Below, piece after piece: positions 32,936 to 38,346 of a stretch of DNA of 38,346 nucleotides (position 1 is the stretch's first letter; the number at the start of each line of letters is the position of its first letter). The stretch spans positions 1 through 38,346 of the forward strand of contig QIAJ01000041.1 in NCBI GenBank assembly GCA_003225495.1, given 5' to 3'. Source of the stretch: Acidobacteriota bacterium (GTDB lineage Bacteria > Acidobacteriota > Terriglobia > Terriglobales > Acidobacteriaceae). A program made the translations under genes and the position numbers. A model generated the notes under the pieces. The model worked only from the letters and a program-made list of their open reading frames with translations. It was not told the DNA's origin and searched no databases.

Positions 32936-33081
32936 CTGTGATCGACGGTATCGGGTGCCGTTACGGAAGTATGGTTACCATCGTTGTATGAATGGCTATT
33001 TCTTCATCCTCCGCATCGCGAATACACGGAAGTAGTAGTATTTCTGTTTTCCATGAAACCGATCTCAGATCTAGGGGCCCA

Positions 33082-34158
33082 ATGAAACTCCAATGTTGGT
33101 TGGTGTTTGCGCTTGTTTCAATCTGCTCTCTGAACATTTTCGCGCAGCCAGCTCCGGATGCGGTTGACCAGTATGTTCGCGCAGAGATGGAAAAGCAGAA
33201 GATTCCCGGTCTCGCCCTGCTCGTCTCGCGGGACGGCAAACCGGTTCGCGCGCAGGGCTATGGCTTCTCGAACGTCGAACTCCAGGTTCCAGTGAAACCG
33301 GAAACAGTCTTTCAGTCGGGATCCGTTGGCAAGCAGTTCACCGCCACCGCGGTAATGATGCTGGTCGAAGAAGGCAAACTCAATCTTGAAGATCCTCTTA
33401 CAAAATTCTTCCCTGGCGCCCCCGCGTCATGGAAACAGGTGACCGTCCGGGAACTTCTCAGCCACACCGGCGGCTTCACCGACTATCCCAAGACCTTCAA
33501 TTTCCGCAAAGACTACACCGAAGCCGAAATACTCAAGATCGTCGAAGGGATTCCTCTCGCGTATCCACCGGGAACGAAGTGGAGCTACGCCAATCTCGGA
33601 TACGCCACGCTCGGCATCCTGATCCACAAAGTTACCGGAAAGTTCTACGGAGATTTTCTCCAGGAACACATCTTCAAACCGCTCGACATGAATACTGCCC
33701 GCATCATCAGCGAAGCCGACATCATTCCCAATCGCGCCGCCGGCTACCGACTGGTGAAAGGTGAGTTAAAGAATCAGGAGTGGGTCGCACCCGGCATCAA
33801 CACTACCGCCGATGGCAGCCTCTATTTCTCGATCAATGATCTCGCAAAATGGGACGCTGCCCTCTACACCGAAAAACTCCTGAAGCGTTCGAGCCTGGAA
33901 CAGATGTGGACAGTTGCCAACCTCAAGAACGGCCGGCCCAATCCCGACCACTACGGCTTCGGATGGTCCATCGAGGAAAAGAAAGGCCACAAGGTCATCG
34001 GTCATGGCGGTTCGTGGCAGGGATTCAAGACGCACATCTCGCGCTACGTCGACGACAAACTGACGGTGGTCGTGCTGATTAATCAGGGAGACGCGGAACC
34101 GGGGCCGATTGCAGATCGCGTTGCGGAACTGTATCTCTCAGGAACAGTCGGCCATTAG
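33082..34158 (+). CDS. Secreted class C beta-lactamase-like serine hydrolase
   Basis: A 358-residue protein from ATG 33082, with signal peptide [20 protein letters not shown]. The active-site SxxK is SVGK (S81-K84), the tyrosine motif YAN is at 169-171 and the HGG triad-equivalent occurs in [23 protein letters not shown] and [25 protein letters not shown] are typical of the AmpC/D-aminopeptidase/esterase superfamily. It probably acts on peptidoglycan peptides or esters in the periplasm rather than being a true resistance enzyme. An in-frame start at 32992 adds 30 residues that would bury the signal, so it was not used. Confidence 0.87.
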   Translation: MKLQCWLVFALVSICSLNIFAQPAPDAVDQYVRAEMEKQKIPGLALLVSRDGKPVRAQGYGFSNVELQVPVKPETVFQSGSVGKQFTATAVMMLVEEGKLNLEDPLTKFFPGAPASWKQVTVRELLSHTGGFTDYPKTFNFRKDYTEAEILKIVEGIPLAYPPGTKWSYANLGYATLGILIHKVTGKFYGDFLQEHIFKPLDMNTARIISEADIIPNRAAGYRLVKGELKNQEWVAPGINTTADGSLYFSINDLAKWDAALYTEKLLKRSSLEQMWTVANLKNGRPNPDHYGFGWSIEEKKGHKVIGHGGSWQGFKTHISRYVDDKLTVVVLINQGDAEPGPIADRVAELYLSGTVGH

Positions 34159-34195
34159 AGTAAATCGCACGCTGTCATGGTCTGCAAGGGACGGG

Positions 34196-35821
<1,626 letters not shown>

Positions 35822-36179
35822 AAGAATAATCCTTTCGGGTCTGGAGGATTTCGGTAGCAGGGCGTCACAAATATTTTACACCTCGCATTGAAAGACACGA
35901 GAACTCTGGCTTCGGCGCCCAGCGAAAACATCAACGGGTTGCATTGAATTTTCCTGGCGGGTTTCGCGAACTTCGATTCCATTAACCATCTGGTAACGGG
36001 TGGGGGAGACCCCCTCCCCCCTCTGGGGCTGCAAATCTTTGAGGACTAAGGACTTAACTTTTTGACTGCCGTCAGATCTTTGATTCTTAAGGGGTTATAC
36101 GCAAAATCTTATGAATAAAGGGGTTAATCGCGCTTTTCGGCGACTTATCTTCAAACTCAGCTATTGGGTATTGCCCGGA
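35822..36179. repeat. Gene-free stretch with GC hairpin and short direct repeats
   Basis: No credible gene is seen. A perfect hairpin GGGGGAG (36002-36008) / CTCCCCC (36014-36020) with a 5-base loop lies here. Further on, AAGGGGTTA occurs twice, at 36089-36097 and 36118-36126, 29 bases apart, inside an AT-richer patch that reads like an intergenic mobile-repeat remnant. The ribosome binding site of the minus-strand dehydrogenase is at 35830-35835. Confidence 0.5.
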
Positions 36180-36563
36180 TTATGTGATGGGGGCGGCGGG
36201 GGTTGGCGATGAAGCTTGCGGTCGCGGATCAGGGCGAGAAACTGCGGCGGCCGGCTCAACTTCGCCAAGAGCTTCTCTCACCAGGACCATCATCTGCTTG
36301 AGGAGGGTGTGGCGGATCTCGGGGTCCGCGGTGGCCTTGATCTTGTCGACGATGTCATCGAGGTCCTTCTGCACTTCGGTGAATTCGCGACAGGCTGGCA
36401 CGTCCGGTAGCTTGCCATTAAATTTGCGATCCCGCAACTGTAAGTTGAAGAATGGGGAGTTTTCATCACAAGGCAACAGGGAATGGCAAATGTTGCATTT
36501 GTGCGCATTTGTACGTCCGTCAGCACGCCAGGGTACCTTGGCGACTGGCGTCGGGGCACACAC
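36180..36563 (-). CDS. Small CxxC protein of unknown function
   Basis: A 127-residue protein from a GTG at 36563. It has one CNIC knuckle followed by PCDENSPFFNLQLRDRKFNGKLPDVPACREFTEV, then a charged helix (QKDLDDIVDKIKATADPEIRHTLLKQMMVLVREALGEV) and a Pro/Ala-rich tail. The Cys residues (about 23, 26, 32, 58) could bind zinc. Weak start and a plausible alternative reading on the other strand lower confidence; the conserved-looking helix favours this strand. It begins 8 bases after the DinB-like gene's stop, so they may share a transcript. Confidence 0.5.
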   Translation of the reverse strand: MCAPTPVAKVPWRADGRTNAHKCNICHSLLPCDENSPFFNLQLRDRKFNGKLPDVPACREFTEVQKDLDDIVDKIKATADPEIRHTLLKQMMVLVREALGEVEPAAAVSRPDPRPQASSPTPAAPIT

Positions 36564-36571
36564 GGTGGAGG

Positions 36572-37111
36572 TCAGGCCTTAATTTTCTGGCCGCCCTTCG
36601 ACACCCAGCCGGGTGCGGAATCTGTTGTCTGACGGAGGCGCATGTTCAGCTGCGCGGCGTGATGCTGCACGTGCCGCATGTTGTAAAGGAGGAGTTCCCC
36701 GTTGCTCATCGCGCGATAGTCGAACGGACACGGAGCGGAGGCCCAGGCTTCGGTCATACCTTGTTCACCAGCGGCCATCACGGCGTCCAACTTTTTGCGG
36801 CAGTGCTCGAGGTAGGCAAGCAGCTCGTCTTTTGTGTGGGTGGGCTCCGCCACGCCGACCTCGTCCGAGATCTCCGCGAGACCGAACGGCGCCGGCGGAC
36901 GGAATTCGGCTTCGCCTACCGGGGAGAGATACAAGTCGAGAAAGAAGAGCGTGTGAAACGCGATGTACCAGAACGCACGCGGCGGCTCACCGGACCAGAC
37001 AGAATCCGGGCAGGCCTGGATCGCGTTCGCAAGCATGTCGATCGCAGCATGGAACTGTTGGCGGATTGCGGAGCGCCAGAAGTCGAGCATGGGGGTGGGT
37101 GGTTGAGTCAT
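36572..37111 (-). CDS. DinB-like metal-dependent protein
   Basis: A 179-residue four-helix-bundle protein of the DinB/DfsB superfamily. Visible features are FWRSAIRQQFHAAIDMLANAIQACPDSVWSGEPPRAFWYIAFHTLFFLDLYLS, with a metal His in AFHTLFFLDL, and YNMRHVQHHAAQLNMRLRQ with the second HxxxH pair. Family members are often thiol-dependent transferases or hydrolases with bound Ni/Zn/Fe; no specific reaction can be given. ATG 37111 (MTQPPTPML) is preferred to an upstream in-frame start at 37228, whose added residues look non-coding. Confidence 0.82.
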   Translation of the reverse strand: MTQPPTPMLDFWRSAIRQQFHAAIDMLANAIQACPDSVWSGEPPRAFWYIAFHTLFFLDLYLSPVGEAEFRPPAPFGLAEISDEVGVAEPTHTKDELLAYLEHCRKKLDAVMAAGEQGMTEAWASAPCPFDYRAMSNGELLLYNMRHVQHHAAQLNMRLRQTTDSAPGWVSKGGQKIKA

Positions 37112-37259
37112 TTGAGGCGTAAAAAGTGGCGGAGTTTCAATCCGAAGTAGGCGACGAAGATTGTAGCCGGAGTATCCGACGCAGTCGCCGCCTAAGCAAA
37201 GCTTGTTTGGGGCAGCCTCCAAGTGCACTGAAACCCGCTAAGCTGGGCCCCCGTCCGGG

Positions 37260-37856
37260 TCAGTGTGATCGAGCGTACATGTCCGCGTACTTCTTCGCGG
37301 CCTCTGTGTTGCGCGCTCTGTACTCGGCTAATGACATGTAGACATAAATATCATCGGGTACTCCGGGGGATTTAGTCAGACGGGTCCAAGACCCGAGAGC
37401 GGATTGATTGTTGCCGTTAAGGTAGTCCACTACTCCCGAGTAGTACTGTCCCTCAAGGGTTGGATAGGTCTTCAGGGATTGATCAAGCGTTTCCTTCGCT
37501 TTTTGCAGATCATTTTTAGACAGCGCATACTTTGCGTAAGAGTTGAGCGTTAACGCTGCTTGCAGCTTCTCTTGCTCCGCGGGCGTGCTCCGCTCTTTAA
37601 ACGCGAGCTTTTCAAATATATCTACGTTTGATGTTTTTACGTAGTCTATGTGAGACTGCCTTTCCGATAGGGCCACCAATTCTTGCTGCAAGCGTTGGGT
37701 CTTCCGTTCAGACTCGAGTGCTTGTTTTCTCTCGAATTGGTACAGGAGGAATCCTACAGCAACGCTAGAATACAAAACCGTAAGGACAGCCAAGAGCGTC
37801 GGGTTTATCTTCAAGACGTGCAAGAACCTGCCTGGCGTGCTTAATGCGCTACTCAT
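37260..37856 (-). CDS. Membrane-anchored coiled-coil/TPR protein
   Basis: A 198-residue protein with one TM helix near residues 19-39 (PTLLAVLTVLYSSVAVGFLLYQF), a charged coiled-coil (ERKQALESERKTQRLQQELVALSERQ) and C-terminal TPR-like repeats (AKYALSKNDLQKAKETLDQSLKTYPTLEGQYYSGVVDYLNGN, LAEYRARNTEAAKKYADMYA). CGGAG is about 9 bases upstream of the ATG. No enzymatic motif. Function unknown; it stands between the DinB-like gene and the repeat region. Confidence 0.75.
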   Translation of the reverse strand: MSSALSTPGRFLHVLKINPTLLAVLTVLYSSVAVGFLLYQFERKQALESERKTQRLQQELVALSERQSHIDYVKTSNVDIFEKLAFKERSTPAEQEKLQAALTLNSYAKYALSKNDLQKAKETLDQSLKTYPTLEGQYYSGVVDYLNGNNQSALGSWTRLTKSPGVPDDIYVYMSLAEYRARNTEAAKKYADMYARSH

Positions 37857-38182
37857 GTTTCTAGGCTCCGCGGCTGAACGGCCCTCGCCGCGGCGCTACT
37901 TCGTCCACCTTCCACTGATCCGAAAAACATATCAGCCACTGGAAGAGATCACCTCGGGCGCTAAAGCGCGAGTCAATCTAAGGGCGGTACGGCACGGCTG
38001 AAGCCGTGCCCTCCCAAAACCTGATCATGTCCGTCTCAAAATCTGATCGTGTCCGTCCCAAAATCACCCAGCCGTGATCAGGTTAACAATGTAGGGATGC
38101 TTCCTCAGGCTAAGTCCCCTTTTTTAGGGAGTCGCTATACATTCCAATCAATCATCAAATCTCCGCGCCCAAGGTACGTGTC
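37857..38182. repeat. Repeat-rich intergenic region with REP-like hairpins and 22-bp tandem repeats
   Basis: No gene is credible here. It contains GCGC-TAAA-GCGC (37958-37969), then GGCACGGC-TGAA-GCCGTGCC (37991-38010, perfect 8-bp stem). A 22-bp unit CAAAACCTGATCATGTCCGT is then repeated (38015-38036, 38037-38058; three differences) with a third truncated copy from 38059. AACCTGATCA (38018-38027) is inverted as TGATCAGGTT at 38075-38084. Such GCxxGCTGAAGCxxGC hairpins are familiar in acidobacterial intergenic DNA from general experience; no match was run. Confidence 0.75.
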
Positions 38183-38346
38183 ATGTCAACAAAGAACATG
38201 GACCCGTCCCCCGATTGGCACGAACTCTACCGCCTTGCCCAAGTTGAAACTGATCCAGCCCTGCTACGCCGCAGAATATCGGAGGCTCGAAACGCCATTC
38301 TAGATCGCCTTCAAGAAACACTCGCCAAGCCCTCAAATTACAAAGA
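38183..38346 (+). CDS. Conserved hypothetical protein, start only (runs off window)
   Basis: About 54 codons from ATG 38183 (MSTKNMDPSPDWHELYRLAQVETDP). AAGG lies about 8 bases upstream. The helical WHELYRLAQVETDPALLRRRISEARNAILDRLQETL pattern resembles short conserved acidobacterial proteins of unknown function. An inner ATG at 38198 is an alternative start. The C-terminus is not in the window. Confidence 0.6.
   Translation, partial: MSTKNMDPSPDWHELYRLAQVETDPALLRRRISEARNAILDRLQETLAKPSNYK

Noticed and set aside
32992-33081. N-terminal extension of the beta-lactamase-like protein
   Set aside because: The extra 30 residues are Ser-rich and would place the signal peptide internally; ATG 33082 starts directly with the signal.
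36184-36582. 132-codon plus-strand open frame opposite the CxxC protein
   Set aside because: Low-complexity Ser/Arg/Gly composition and no motif; the minus-strand frame has an amphipathic helix and clustered cysteines, so it was preferred.

Overview
The window looks like chromosomal DNA from a soil-type Acidobacteriota, probably near Terriglobia/'Koribacter'. This is inference from family content, not a database match: Ser/Thr kinases carrying FlgO-like and TPR sensor regions, a CadC-like winged-helix/TPR regulator, GC-rich codon use and GC-hairpin intergenic repeats. No rRNA, tRNA, CRISPR array, transposase or phage gene was seen.

1-12256 (minus strand) is a surface-glycan operon read from 12256 down to 1. 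It encodes essentially the whole route to an activated pseudaminic acid (Pse): PseB dehydratase, PseC aminotransferase, a PseG-PseH fusion, PseI synthase and a PseF/SpsF-type cytidylyltransferase. Interspersed are two glycosyltransferase-like proteins, three methyltransferases, a PIG-L deacetylase and a polysaccharide deacetylase. Many junctions are 4-base ATGA/GTGA overlaps. Two lesions stand out. pseI has lost an internal segment and is frameshifted. The polysaccharide deacetylase runs in frame into the last methyltransferase through a G8 tract that, with one G fewer, would give a clean GTGA stop/start overlap.

12543-18816 (plus strand) is divergent and holds exopolysaccharide assembly and control genes: a Wzc-like chain-length/BY-kinase protein, a TPR plus jelly-roll-like membrane protein, an O-antigen-ligase/Wzy-like protein, a truncated zinc-ribbon remnant, a PilZ protein and a NarL-type regulator lacking the phospho-acceptor Asp. 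A strong hairpin terminator follows.

18943-22831 (minus strand) is an E. coli-like quinol:fumarate reductase operon frdABCD with a small TPR gene at its end.

23055-32644 is signalling-rich. Two large Ser/Thr kinases (23389 plus; 26448 minus) and a winged-helix regulator (30701) share the same C-terminal plan: one TM segment, a FlgO/TolB-like domain and TPRs. Between them are a small membrane protein, a lipoprotein, a TlpA-like redoxin and a secreted protein of unknown function.

32663-38346 is mixed housekeeping and accessory: a small membrane protein, a class C beta-lactamase-like hydrolase, delta-1-pyrroline-5-carboxylate dehydrogenase, a small CxxC protein, a DinB-like protein, a TM/TPR protein, a repeat-rich intergenic region and the start of a gene cut by the window edge.

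The best candidate for something undescribed is the Pse-type glycan operon: the PseG-PseH fusion plus an embedded PIG-L deacetylase and methyltransferases suggests a modified pseudaminate. As sequenced, its pseI is broken.
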